Assembly: GCA_902795275.1 (NCBI GenBank)
Contig: CADBKQ010000015.1
Coordinates: forward strand, 1 to 64,000
Reading direction: 5' to 3'
From: an uncultured Eubacteriales bacterium
GTDB lineage: Bacteria; Bacillota; Clostridia; Christensenellales; Aristaeellaceae
DNA: 64,000 nt
Shown here: piece by piece, positions 25,516 to 34,246 of the stretch
Position numbering within the stretch: the stretch's first letter is position 1
Layout of the letters: each line of letters begins with the position of its first letter
Program-made: the position numbers and the translations under genes
The notes under the pieces: model-generated
What the model was told of the DNA's origin: nothing
What the model saw: the letters and a program-made list of their open reading frames with translations, nothing else
The model's database searches: none

Positions 25516-26427
25516 GTGGCGGTTGATCTGAAAAAATTGGACACTGAACGGCGCAATCCGCTTACCGCGAGCATTGACACCCTATCCACACAGGACATGG
25601 TGAAGCTGATCAACGCCGAAGACCGCAAGTGCGCCGAGGCAGTGGAACGGGTGCTGCCTCAGGTGGCGGAAAGCATTGACTGCATATATGAGAAAGTCCA
25701 CGCGGGCGGACGGCTGTTCTACGTCGGGGCCGGCACCAGCGGCCGCCTGGGCGTGCTGGACGCGGCGGAATGCCCGCCCACCTACGGGGTGGATCCCGGC
25801 CTGGTGGTGGGCTTAATCGCCGGCGGGCCGCCCGCCTTCCTCAAGGCCGTGGAAGGGGCGGAGGACAGCGCGGAGCTGGGCAGGAACGACCTGATCGCAA
25901 ACCAATTCAGCCAGAAGGACGCGCTGGTGGGCATCGCCGCCAGCGGGCGCACGCCCTATGTGATCGGGGCCATGGACTACGCCCGGTCGCTGGGCGCGCC
26001 GGTCATCGCCCTCACCTGCTGCCACGACAGCGAAATGTCCCGGCACGCGGATATTACCATCGATCCCGTTCCCGGCCCGGAGGTGATCACGGGCTCCTCC
26101 CGCATGAAAAGCGGCACCTGCCAGAAGCTGGTGCTGAACATGCTGTCCACCTGCGTGATGATCAAAATGGGCAAAGTATACGGCAACCTGATGGTGGACG
26201 TGCAGGCCACCAACCAGAAGCTGGTGCGCCGGGCGATTTCCATCGTCTGCGCCGCCACCGGCGAAAGCGAAGAAAAGGCCACCGCCGCCCTCGACCAGTG
26301 CGGCTTTTCCTGCAAAACCGCCATCGTGATGCTGTTGCTGAACCTGGACGCGGAAGCCGCTAAAGCGGCGCTGGACAAAGCGGACGGACGCATCGCCCAG
26401 GCGCTTCGGAACGAAAAAGGAGCGTAA
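25516..26427 (+). CDS. murQ: N-acetylmuramic acid 6-phosphate etherase MurQ
   Basis: The 303-residue SIS-domain protein has YVGAGTSGRLGVLDAAECPPTYG, VEGAEDS and GSSRMKSGT, the core MurQ signatures, with active-site glutamates in AAECPP and GAED. It cleaves the lactyl ether of MurNAc-6-phosphate to GlcNAc-6-phosphate in the cytoplasm. Translation starts at a GTG (25516), 10 bases after AAAGGAG; the ATG at 25444 lies before the transcript start. First gene of six that read in one direction with small gaps. Confidence 0.95.
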   Translation: MAVDLKKLDTERRNPLTASIDTLSTQDMVKLINAEDRKCAEAVERVLPQVAESIDCIYEKVHAGGRLFYVGAGTSGRLGVLDAAECPPTYGVDPGLVVGLIAGGPPAFLKAVEGAEDSAELGRNDLIANQFSQKDALVGIAASGRTPYVIGAMDYARSLGAPVIALTCCHDSEMSRHADITIDPVPGPEVITGSSRMKSGTCQKLVLNMLSTCVMIKMGKVYGNLMVDVQATNQKLVRRAISIVCAATGESEEKATAALDQCGFSCKTAIVMLLLNLDAEAAKAALDKADGRIAQALRNEKGA

Positions 26428-26430
26428 GCA

Positions 26431-27345
26431 ATGTACTATTGCGGCTGGGACGGCGGCGGCAGCACCACCAAGGCGCTGGCGCTGGACGCCCTGGGAAACA
26501 AAATTGGGGACGCCGTGTTCGGCCCGCTGAACCCCAACGGGGCCAGCCTGGAAACTGTAGAGAAGACGGTGCAAAACGCCGTGCAGTGGATGGCGGGGCT
26601 GCCCGGCGGGATCGCCGGGTGTCGGGGGCTGGTGGCAGGCATGGCGGGCGTCAGCAACCGTCAGGCCGCGCAAACGGTGGAGGAAGCCGTGCGTTCCAGC
26701 GGATACAGCGGGCCGTTCCGCCTGCTGGGAGATCAGGAAATCGCCCTGGCCGGGGCGATTCAGGGCCATGGCGCGATTCTGATCGCCGGAACAGGCGCGG
26801 TCTGCTTCGGACGCGACGCCGAAGGAAACACCTTTCGTACCGGCGGCTACGGCTACCTGATCGACGACGGCGGCAGCGGCTACGCCCTGGGCCGGGATAT
26901 GCTGGCCGCCGTCGTGCGGGCTTTCGACGGGCGCGGGCCGGCCACCTGCCTGACGGCGTTGGTGTATCAGGCGCTGGATGTCCAGGATGTTTCCGGCCTG
27001 ATCACATGGCTGTATTCCGCAAATACCGGAAAGAAAGAAATCGCCGCCCTGGCCCCGCTGCTGCTGCGGGCGCTGGAGCAGAACGACGAAGCGGCGCGGA
27101 CGATTGCGGACAAAGCCGCGGATGACTTAGTGGAGCTGGCCGTCGCATCCTGGCGGAAAACCGGCATGAGCGACGGCGAACTGGCATTGTTCGGCAGCAT
27201 CTTCCAGTATTATCCCTGTATCCGCCAGCGCCTGACCGAGCGGCTGCATGAGACGCTTCTCCGCGTCAGCGTGATCGAGCCGCGGCATCCCGCCGCCCAG
27301 GGCGCGGCGATCCTGGCCATGGAAACGTTCCAAGGCTGTGAGTGA
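26431..27345 (+). CDS. BadF/BcrA-type kinase, MurNAc/GlcNAc kinase-like
   Basis: The 304-residue ASKHA kinase starts with CGWDGGGSTTKALALD (phosphate loop 1), has AGTGAVCFG (phosphate 2) and GGYGYLIDDGGSGYALG (adenosine region), as in MurK and N-acetylglucosamine kinases of Clostridia. It should phosphorylate MurNAc and/or GlcNAc recovered from cell-wall turnover, giving the MurQ substrate. It lies 3 bases after murQ, so the two steps are coupled. It ends cleanly before the epimerase gene. Confidence 0.85.
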   Translation: MYYCGWDGGGSTTKALALDALGNKIGDAVFGPLNPNGASLETVEKTVQNAVQWMAGLPGGIAGCRGLVAGMAGVSNRQAAQTVEEAVRSSGYSGPFRLLGDQEIALAGAIQGHGAILIAGTGAVCFGRDAEGNTFRTGGYGYLIDDGGSGYALGRDMLAAVVRAFDGRGPATCLTALVYQALDVQDVSGLITWLYSANTGKKEIAALAPLLLRALEQNDEAARTIADKAADDLVELAVASWRKTGMSDGELALFGSIFQYYPCIRQRLTERLHETLLRVSVIEPRHPAAQGAAILAMETFQGCE

Positions 27346-27399
27346 GCGCAATCCATGCGCGCTTGCGGCTTTCCGGCAAACAATCACACGGAGGTCTTT

Positions 27400-28500
27400 A
27401 TGAAAATCGTATCCATCGAATGGGGCCGGGTGTCCATCCCGCTCAGAACGCCCTTCAAGACCGCGCTGCGCACCGTCGCCAGCGTGGAGGACATCATTGT
27501 GAAACTGACCGCCGATACCGGCGACGTGGGCTTTGGCGAAGCGCCGCCCACCGGCGTCATTACCGGCGACACGGCGGAGGCCATCTGCGGGGCCATTGAA
27601 CACCACATCGCCCCCGCGATTCTGAATCAGGAGATCGACGACTTTGAGGGCGTCACCGGCAAGGTGCAGGCTGCTTTGGTACACAACACCAGCGCGAAAG
27701 CCGCCGTGGACATGGCTCTGTGGGATCTGTACGGCAAGAAGCTGAACGCGCCGGTCTTCCGGCTGCTGGGCGGCGGGAAAACCCACATCGTCACCGACAT
27801 CACCGTCAGCGTGAACCCGCCGGAGGTCATGGCCCGGGACGCGGAAACCGCCATCCAGCGGGGATTTGACTGCATCAAGGTGAAGGTGGGCGTGAACCCG
27901 GCTTTGGACGTTGCCCGCCTCGCCGCCATCCGCGCCGCCGTACCCAAGGAAACCGTGCTGCGCATCGACGCCAACCAGGCCTGGACGCCCAAGGAGGCCG
28001 TGCGCATCCTGAACGGCATGCAGGATAAGGGCCTGGACATCGAGCTGGTGGAGCAGCCCGTAAAGGCCCACGACCTGGAAGGGCTGAAATACGTCACCGA
28101 GCGCAGTTTTGTGCCGGTACTGGCGGACGAATCCGTGTTCAGCCCCATGGACGCCATGAAGATTCTGCAAATGGGCGCGGCCGACCTGGTGAACATCAAG
28201 CTGATGAAGTGCGGCGGCATCACGAACGCCCTCAAAATCACCACGCTCGCCGAGCTGTACGGGGCCCAGTGCATGATCGGCTGCATGCTGGAAGGGCCGG
28301 TGGCTGTCAACGCCGCCGCGCATCTGGCCTGCGCCAAGGGCGTGATCACCAAATTCGACCTGGACGGCCCCATGCTCTGCGCCGCCAATCCCGTCCACAG
28401 CGGCAGCCGCTTCGAGGGCAAGGATATTTTCATGAGCGAAGAACCCGGCCTGGGGGTTACGGGGGTGGACGGCGTTGTGCCGCTGGGACAAGTAAAATAA
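27400..28500 (+). CDS. ykfB: dipeptide epimerase (L-Ala-D/L-Glu epimerase type, enolase superfamily)
   Basis: The 366-residue protein is a muconate-lactonizing subgroup member: KVKVG with the two catalytic lysines (KxK), then RIDANQAW (Asp), VEQPV (Glu) and LADES (Asp) as metal ligands, and NIKLMKCGG with the second-face lysine. YkfB-type epimerases convert L-Ala-D-Glu from murein peptides to L-Ala-L-Glu for degradation. The operon with murQ and its kinase supports that substrate. The ATG at 27400 follows ACGGAGG at 6 bases; the frame extends upstream without ribosome site. Confidence 0.88.
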   Translation: MKIVSIEWGRVSIPLRTPFKTALRTVASVEDIIVKLTADTGDVGFGEAPPTGVITGDTAEAICGAIEHHIAPAILNQEIDDFEGVTGKVQAALVHNTSAKAAVDMALWDLYGKKLNAPVFRLLGGGKTHIVTDITVSVNPPEVMARDAETAIQRGFDCIKVKVGVNPALDVARLAAIRAAVPKETVLRIDANQAWTPKEAVRILNGMQDKGLDIELVEQPVKAHDLEGLKYVTERSFVPVLADESVFSPMDAMKILQMGAADLVNIKLMKCGGITNALKITTLAELYGAQCMIGCMLEGPVAVNAAAHLACAKGVITKFDLDGPMLCAANPVHSGSRFEGKDIFMSEEPGLGVTGVDGVVPLGQVK

Positions 28501-28525
28501 AAACACGCAGGAAGGGAGTCAGAAT

Positions 28526-29884
28526 ATGCCTGACCGTTATCTTGAATCCCTGGTCTGCCCTTTGCCGAAGGACATTGCGGCCTTGAAGGGCGCGGGGGAA
28601 TTTGACTTAGCTTTGCAATTGATTGAACGCAGGCTGAAGGAGCCGCTGCCGGAGATGCTCAAAAACCGGCTGGAAACAGAGCGGTTTTTGCTGCCGAAGC
28701 TGGCGGGCAGCTATACCCTGTCCCATGAAGACCTGCTGGCGGAAATGCAGAAGCGGGTGCCGGATTTCACCGCCGGAGAACTGGACGAACTGCTGCTGAA
28801 CGGCAAGCTGGATTTCATCTATGTGAACGGCCAGCGGCGGTATTTCAACCGCTTGCCCGGCTCCCTGCTTAAAGCCATCCCGTCCTTGAAAAAGCGCGCC
28901 CTGCCCGACAGCGGCGCACAGACCGACCTGGACGGCATCATCCGCCGCATGAAGCAGCGGGACGTGGTGTTCCGCTACCGCCTACGGGCAGACATGAAGA
29001 TCGACGATGACGAGCCCGGCGCGGTGTACCGCATCCATATGCCCCTGGCTTCCCGCTCCATGCAGCAGGAACCGGCAGCGGATGTTACTTGCAGTGTACC
29101 TTTCCGGGCCGACGCTGAGGACGCGCTCCAGCGCACTGCCTATATCGAAACAACAGAAAAGGAAATCCGGCTGGAATATACCGTCGTGCAGCGGCCCAAA
29201 TACGTTGACCCGCTGGACGAATCCATTCACCGCATCATCTATCCCGACGCCCGGCCCGTGTGTCCCGAGGATTTCATCGAGCAGCCGCCGCACCTGTCCT
29301 TCACGCCGTATCTGAAAGCCCTGGCGAAGGAACTGCGCGGCGAGGAAACCGACCCGGTGAAAACCGCCTGGCGGTTCTACGACTATATCACCAGCCGGGT
29401 GATCTATTCCTTCATGCCCTCCTACCGCCTCATGGAAAGCGGCGCGGAATACACCGCCGTGAACCGGCGCGGGGACTGCGGCATGCTGGCGCTTTTGTTC
29501 ATCGCCCTGTGCCGCATCAGCGGCATTCCCGCCCGCTGGCAGAGCGGCCTGGAAGCCGGGCCATGCGAAGTGGGCCATCACGACTGGGCGGAATTCTATT
29601 CCGAGCGCCTGGGCTGGCTGCCCGTGGACTGCTCCTTCGGCGGCAGCGCGTACCGCGCCGGCAACGAGGAACGGCGGCGCTTCTACTTCGGCAACCTCGA
29701 CCCCTACCGCATGGTGGCGAACCGGGCCTACTACGCGCCTTTCTCCCCGGCCAAAAAATATCCCCGCTCCGATCCCTACGACAGCCAGGGCGGCGAGGCC
29801 GAGACAGCCACCCACGGCCTGCTCGATGACGAATTTGATTCGGAATACACCCTGCTCTGGCATGAAATCACGGACGCTGAATAA
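28526..29884 (+). CDS. cytoplasmic transglutaminase-like (papain fold) protein
   Basis: The 452-residue protein has a C-terminal transglutaminase-like core with Cys in RRGDCGMLALLF, His in GHHDWAEFY and Asp in LPVDCSFGG, an intact triad. The N-terminal 170 residues are helical and unknown. There is no signal peptide, so it works inside the cell. Papain-fold proteins of this type can hydrolyse peptides; in this operon a role in breaking murein peptides is likely but unproven. Ribosome site GAAGGGAG lies 8 bases upstream. Confidence 0.75.
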   Translation: MPDRYLESLVCPLPKDIAALKGAGEFDLALQLIERRLKEPLPEMLKNRLETERFLLPKLAGSYTLSHEDLLAEMQKRVPDFTAGELDELLLNGKLDFIYVNGQRRYFNRLPGSLLKAIPSLKKRALPDSGAQTDLDGIIRRMKQRDVVFRYRLRADMKIDDDEPGAVYRIHMPLASRSMQQEPAADVTCSVPFRADAEDALQRTAYIETTEKEIRLEYTVVQRPKYVDPLDESIHRIIYPDARPVCPEDFIEQPPHLSFTPYLKALAKELRGEETDPVKTAWRFYDYITSRVIYSFMPSYRLMESGAEYTAVNRRGDCGMLALLFIALCRISGIPARWQSGLEAGPCEVGHHDWAEFYSERLGWLPVDCSFGGSAYRAGNEERRRFYFGNLDPYRMVANRAYYAPFSPAKKYPRSDPYDSQGGEAETATHGLLDDEFDSEYTLLWHEITDAE

Positions 29885-29908
29885 CGCAGCGCCGCGAAGG
29901 AAGAGGAA

Positions 29909-31483
29909 ATGACACCTGCGATGGAAAATGCGGACATCATCATCCGCGGCGGAACGATCATTGACGGCACGGGGCGGCCCGGATACCGCGGCGACATTGC
30001 CGTGAAGGACGGAATCATTGCCGCACTGGGCGATTTACAGCGTCTACGCGGGCGGCGGGAATTCAGCGCGGAGGGCCTCGCCGTTGCGCCGGGCTTCATC
30101 GACGCCCACGCCCATTCGGACACCATGTTCGTGCGGGACGACAGCGGCGCGTCCAAGCTGTACCAGGGCATCACCACCGAAATATCGGGCAACTGCGGCG
30201 ACAGCCCTTTTCCCATGCGGAAGGGAGACAGTGACCCCTGGATGTTTCCCTCCTTCGAGGAATTCCTGGACGCCTTTTCCCGCCGGGGCTGCCGCATGGC
30301 GGTGAACCAGGCCATGCTGACGGGCCACGGCACCCTGCGGGACGCCGTGATCGGGGAAGCGAACCGCGCGGCCACTCCCGCCGAAATGGAAGAAATGAAG
30401 CGCCTGCTGCGCCGCGATATGGAAGCGGGAACCCTGGGGCTTTCGCTGGGTCTGGAATACGCGCCGGGCTGTTTCGCCAATCAGGCGGAATTAAATGAGC
30501 TGGGAAAAACGGTGCGGGAGATGGAAGGCATCGTCACCTGCCACATGCGCAGCGAAGGGCTGCAAATCGACAGCGCCATCCAGGAACTGGCGGAAATTGG
30601 CCGGGCTTCCGGCGCGCACGTCCACGCTTCGCATTTAAAACTGGACAACTACACCGTGCATGGCCGCGCCCCGCAGGTCTGGGAAGCCATCGAGCAAGCG
30701 AATCGGGAAGGGATTCGCTTCACGGCGGACACCTATCCCTACACCGCTTCCTCCACCACCCTCAGCATCCGCTGCCCCCGGTGGAGCATGGACGGCGGGC
30801 GGGAAGGGCTGCTGCGCTGCCTGCGCGGACCCCGGCGGCAGGAGATCGTCGAGGGCATCCGCCGCCATTACTTTAACGCCGAACGGGCGGAAACCTGCCT
30901 GTTCAGCGACGACCGGGGCACATGGCCGGAGATCGTGGGCAAGACCCTGCGGCAGGTGGCGGAAGACATGCTGCACACCACGGACTACGCCGAAGCCGCC
31001 GCGGAGGTGCTGCTGCGGACGGAGGCGAAAGCCTGGTGCGTGTTCTTCGTGATGAGCGAGCAGGACATGCTGTATTTCCTGTCCCGGGACATCTGCATCG
31101 GCTCGGATGGGTACGCGCTGCCCGGCGAAGCGGCCCAAATGCATTACAACCCGCATCCGCGTTCCTACGGCGCGGTGGCGGAGTTTTTCCGGCTGGCCCG
31201 GGAAAAGCGAATTTGCGGCGTCGAAGAAGCGGTGCGCCGGGTGACGGGCAAGCCCGCCGACATCTTCGGCCTTACCGACCGGGGACGGCTGGAAGCCGGC
31301 TTGGCGGCGGACATCACCGTGTTCGACCCCGCCGCGTTCGCGCCGCGGGCCACATATTTGCAGCCCGTGCAATTGGCCCGGGGCGTGCGGCTCGTGATCG
31401 TGAACGGCACCGTCGCTCTGCGGGACGGCAGGCAGACGGAGGAACGCGCCGGGAAGCTTTTACGGAAGGAACTGAAACGATGA
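29909..31483 (+). CDS. N-acyl-D-amino-acid deacylase (D-aminoacylase, amidohydrolase family)
   Basis: The 524-residue protein has the amidohydrolase opening IIIRGGTIIDGTG, the metal-binding HAHSD in GFIDAHAHSD, a catalytic lid with SGNCGDSPFP and the metal-coordinating HASHLK. D-aminoacylases of this subgroup remove acyl groups from D-amino acids or hydrolyse D-Glu/D-Ala-linked dipeptides. In a murein recycling operon it probably acts on peptides with a D-amino acid. The ATG at 29909 follows AGGAAGAGG closely; an ATG at 29921 is an alternative. Confidence 0.88.
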   Translation: MTPAMENADIIIRGGTIIDGTGRPGYRGDIAVKDGIIAALGDLQRLRGRREFSAEGLAVAPGFIDAHAHSDTMFVRDDSGASKLYQGITTEISGNCGDSPFPMRKGDSDPWMFPSFEEFLDAFSRRGCRMAVNQAMLTGHGTLRDAVIGEANRAATPAEMEEMKRLLRRDMEAGTLGLSLGLEYAPGCFANQAELNELGKTVREMEGIVTCHMRSEGLQIDSAIQELAEIGRASGAHVHASHLKLDNYTVHGRAPQVWEAIEQANREGIRFTADTYPYTASSTTLSIRCPRWSMDGGREGLLRCLRGPRRQEIVEGIRRHYFNAERAETCLFSDDRGTWPEIVGKTLRQVAEDMLHTTDYAEAAAEVLLRTEAKAWCVFFVMSEQDMLYFLSRDICIGSDGYALPGEAAQMHYNPHPRSYGAVAEFFRLAREKRICGVEEAVRRVTGKPADIFGLTDRGRLEAGLAADITVFDPAAFAPRATYLQPVQLARGVRLVIVNGTVALRDGRQTEERAGKLLRKELKR

Positions 31484-32895
31484 GTTTAGCGTATCGCCCG
31501 CTGACCGCGCAGGATGACGCGGCGATTGCGGCGCTTATTCGCGGCAATCTGAAAGCGAACCGGCTGGACATCCCCGGCACCGCCTATTACGACGAAGCCC
31601 TTGACTGCCTGAGCCAATACTATTCCGCCGCGCCCCGCCGGGCGTATGACGTGCTTTTGGAGGACGGCGCGGTGATCGGCGGCGTCGGCCTGGCGGCGTT
31701 CGACGCCTTCCCGGACTGCTGCGAGATGCAAAAGCTCTATCTGGCCGACAGAGCAAAAGGCAGGGGCTTCGGCTATGCGCTGGTCATGCGCATCGAAAAC
31801 AGGGCCAGGGAAATGGGCTTCAAGCGGATCTATCTTGAAACCCACACCAACCTGCAAGCAGCCATCCGGCTGTATGAACGCTGCGGCTATCAGGAAATCG
31901 CCCGGCCTGACTGCGTGGTGCACGGCACCATGAACAAGTTTTACCTGAAAGAGCTGACGCCGTGCTCCGGGCCGGTGGCCATTCCGCTGGAACGGGAATC
32001 CGCCCTCATTCAGGCCGCGCCCGCCTATGACGCGGCAGCAGCGAAGGCTTTCATTCCCGTCATGCAAAAAATCCGGGAGCTGGTTGACAGCCTCCCGGAG
32101 GACGATACCCTGACCTGCTTTGGAAAAGCCGTTCCGTCGCCGGCGGCATTCAAACATCTGAACGAGGAAATCCAGCGCATCGTTGATGATCATCACAAGG
32201 TCTCCCTGATCATGGCCGACCTGAAAACTCAATCCGGCGTGGCGTTCCACTCCACCGAACGCATGTGCACCCAGAGCACCGTCAAAGCGATCTACGCCGG
32301 CGCGGCGCTGGACGCGCGGCCCGAAGCGTTCCTGGAAAACGGCCAGTATTTCCGCGACGCCATCGTGCTGTCCGACAACGACGCCTATGAAAACCTGCGC
32401 AAAATCTACGGCACGGCGCCGCTGCTGAAATGGTGCCGGGAAGCGGGCGTGGACGACGATTTCACAGCCATGCCCTACCCGCGCAACAAAACCGCCCGGG
32501 ACATGTTCAAGCTGTGGACGCGGCTGTACTGCTTCCTGAACGGCGGGTCGGACATTCATCACGCGGGCAGGTACTTCGCGGACTCCGCCGAATCCGCCAC
32601 CAAAGAATGGCTGGCTGGGCGGCTTCCCGTGCAGACCAAAGCGGGGTGGGAATGCGGCATCGACGAAGACACGGAGGTGTTTTCCCTGGACATGATTCCC
32701 GCCCGCTTCGTGGATGGCGACCCGATGAACGACGAAGTCGCCACCAACGACACCGGCATCGTGTACGCGGAGAGAGGGCCTTATCTCTTCGTGATGTACT
32801 CAGATTATCCCCATCCCTTCGGCGTCCCCAACCGGCTGTACGGCCTGGCGGAAGCGCTTTACGAAACGCAAAAGAGCTTTTCTGCCGTCGAATAA
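31480..32895 (+). CDS. GNAT acetyltransferase fused to a penicillin-recognising serine hydrolase
   Basis: Residues 1-150 are a GNAT domain (CCEMQKLYLADRAKGRGFGYALVMRIE, LETHTNLQAAIRLYERCGY). From about residue 185 the chain is a class A beta-lactamase/PBP fold: STVK (SxxK near residue 264), SDN (near 296) and KAG in place of KTG (near 386). No signal peptide is present, so the hydrolase acts in the cytoplasm, unlike standard beta-lactamases. Combined with the operon, it may hydrolyse and acetylate murein-peptide fragments. The start overlaps the deacylase stop (ATGA). Confidence 0.8.
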   Translation: MSLAYRPLTAQDDAAIAALIRGNLKANRLDIPGTAYYDEALDCLSQYYSAAPRRAYDVLLEDGAVIGGVGLAAFDAFPDCCEMQKLYLADRAKGRGFGYALVMRIENRAREMGFKRIYLETHTNLQAAIRLYERCGYQEIARPDCVVHGTMNKFYLKELTPCSGPVAIPLERESALIQAAPAYDAAAAKAFIPVMQKIRELVDSLPEDDTLTCFGKAVPSPAAFKHLNEEIQRIVDDHHKVSLIMADLKTQSGVAFHSTERMCTQSTVKAIYAGAALDARPEAFLENGQYFRDAIVLSDNDAYENLRKIYGTAPLLKWCREAGVDDDFTAMPYPRNKTARDMFKLWTRLYCFLNGGSDIHHAGRYFADSAESATKEWLAGRLPVQTKAGWECGIDEDTEVFSLDMIPARFVDGDPMNDEVATNDTGIVYAERGPYLFVMYSDYPHPFGVPNRLYGLAEALYETQKSFSAVE

Positions 32896-32916
32896 TCCGG
32901 CTCTGCGTCTTTTTTA

Positions 32917-33747
32917 TCAGCGTCCGGTCAGATTTTCAAGGCTTGGCAGTTCGTGAATATCATAGGTTTCATAATAGATTTCAAAAGCCGTTTCCACATC
33001 TCCTGAAAGCTCGATCAACGCGCCGGCCTGGAACATGGCGCTCAGCGTGCCGCTGGGAGCATGCCAGGAGGCATTGCTGACGACGGTCATCGGGCTGCCC
33101 CGGAGAATGGCTTCCGCGCCGAACAGCAGCGTACCCGTCGCGATGTGATAATCGCTGGAGATGATCGCAATCTGCTGTACCTGCGGATGCTGTTCTTCCA
33201 GCAGGTCAAAGGTGTAAATGGCGTTCTGCGCCGTGGTCAGGGAGCGGTTTTCCACAACGATTCTGGAGGAATCAACCCCGTTCGCTTCCAGCCATTCGGC
33301 CATTCTTCCCGCCTCTGTGGCGTTGGTATCGTCGGCCGCCGTGCCTCCGCCCGTGCAGACGATCACGGCCTTTGGATATTTTTCCGAAGCCGTCTGCAGC
33401 GTTTTCAGGCGTTCGACCAGTTCATCCCGCATGGTTCCGTCCGGATTCAGCTGGAATCCGAGAGCGACCAGGCACAGGGTATCATCCTCGGGCAAGCCAT
33501 CTGGAAGCGCTGCGTTCACCGTGACAGGCGTTTCCCAGAGAGCCATGATGCGCGACCACTGATCAGCCAGGCCGGGATCCACCGCGGCCAGTTCAGCCAT
33601 GGCCGCCGTGTCTCTCGTTCCGTAAGCCGCATATCCAACCACCATTCGCTCAATCAGCGCCTGGGAAGCGGCTTTGCCCTCCGCGAAAGCGGTGGCAGCG
33701 GTGAACAGCATTGCGGCGCACAGAATCAGGCTCATCATCCGTTTCAT
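32917..33747 (-). CDS. secreted YdcF/DUF218-like protein
   Basis: The 276-residue protein has a signal peptide (cleavage near ATAFA), then a DUF218 fold: LGFQLNPDG, AVIVCTGGGT, EAGRMAEWLEANGV..RIVVENRSLTTAQNAIYTFDLL and IISSDYHIATG. YdcF-type proteins are linked to envelope processes, but their reaction is not known. I used the ATG at 33747 with AAGGAGGATC at 4 bases; the frame open upstream adds 21 residues before the signal peptide. It lies convergent to the recycling operon. Confidence 0.75.
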   Translation of the reverse strand: MKRMMSLILCAAMLFTAATAFAEGKAASQALIERMVVGYAAYGTRDTAAMAELAAVDPGLADQWSRIMALWETPVTVNAALPDGLPEDDTLCLVALGFQLNPDGTMRDELVERLKTLQTASEKYPKAVIVCTGGGTAADDTNATEAGRMAEWLEANGVDSSRIVVENRSLTTAQNAIYTFDLLEEQHPQVQQIAIISSDYHIATGTLLFGAEAILRGSPMTVVSNASWHAPSGTLSAMFQAGALIELSGDVETAFEIYYETYDIHELPSLENLTGR

Positions 33748-33835
33748 TTGATCCTCCTTCGTTTTTCGATACCATCCAACCTGTCTTGAAGGGTTTAACG
33801 TTTTCCGCATTCTGATGAGGAATGGGACGGCCCGA

Positions 33836-34246
33836 TTATGACAGGTTTTTTTTGATTGTCAGCATGTTTTTTCCGTTCTGCCACCGATAAGTTACGCTGT
33901 CCATGCTCTTTTTGACCATGTAGATGCCCAGGCCGCCGATCTGCCTCTCGTCCACGGAAAGCGTCACATCCGGGTCCGGCTTCGCCAGGGGATCGAACGG
34001 AGCGCCGGAATCAATGAAGGTAATGGAAACGGCAGGCGGGTTTTCCTCCGTTTCAATTTGCAGGGTGGCGGGGCCGGACTTCGGCGCGTAGGCGTAGTGG
34101 GCAATGTTGACAAAGATTTCTTCCACGGCAACGTCGATCTGCATCTGAACCTTCATGCTGCAGCCAAGCGCTTCCAGGCGTTCATCCACAAAAGCCAGTA
34201 CCTGGTTCAGGTTGTCCACTTTCGCTTCCAGGGTCAGTTCATGCAT
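33836..34246 (-). CDS. RsbW/SpoIIAB-like serine kinase (anti-sigma type HATPase)
   Basis: The 136-residue protein is a complete HATPase_c anti-sigma fold: the N box AVEEIFVNIAHYAY, the G1 box FIDSGAPFDPL and the G2 box GGLGIYMVKK are all intact, so ATP binding is likely. RsbW-like kinases phosphorylate STAS-domain antagonists or bind sigma factors. It overlaps the upstream phosphatase gene by 8 bases. No STAS or sigma gene is next to it, so its partners lie elsewhere, or the degenerate copy on the MATE protein is involved. Confidence 0.88.
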   Translation of the reverse strand: MHELTLEAKVDNLNQVLAFVDERLEALGCSMKVQMQIDVAVEEIFVNIAHYAYAPKSGPATLQIETEENPPAVSITFIDSGAPFDPLAKPDPDVTLSVDERQIGGLGIYMVKKSMDSVTYRWQNGKNMLTIKKNLS

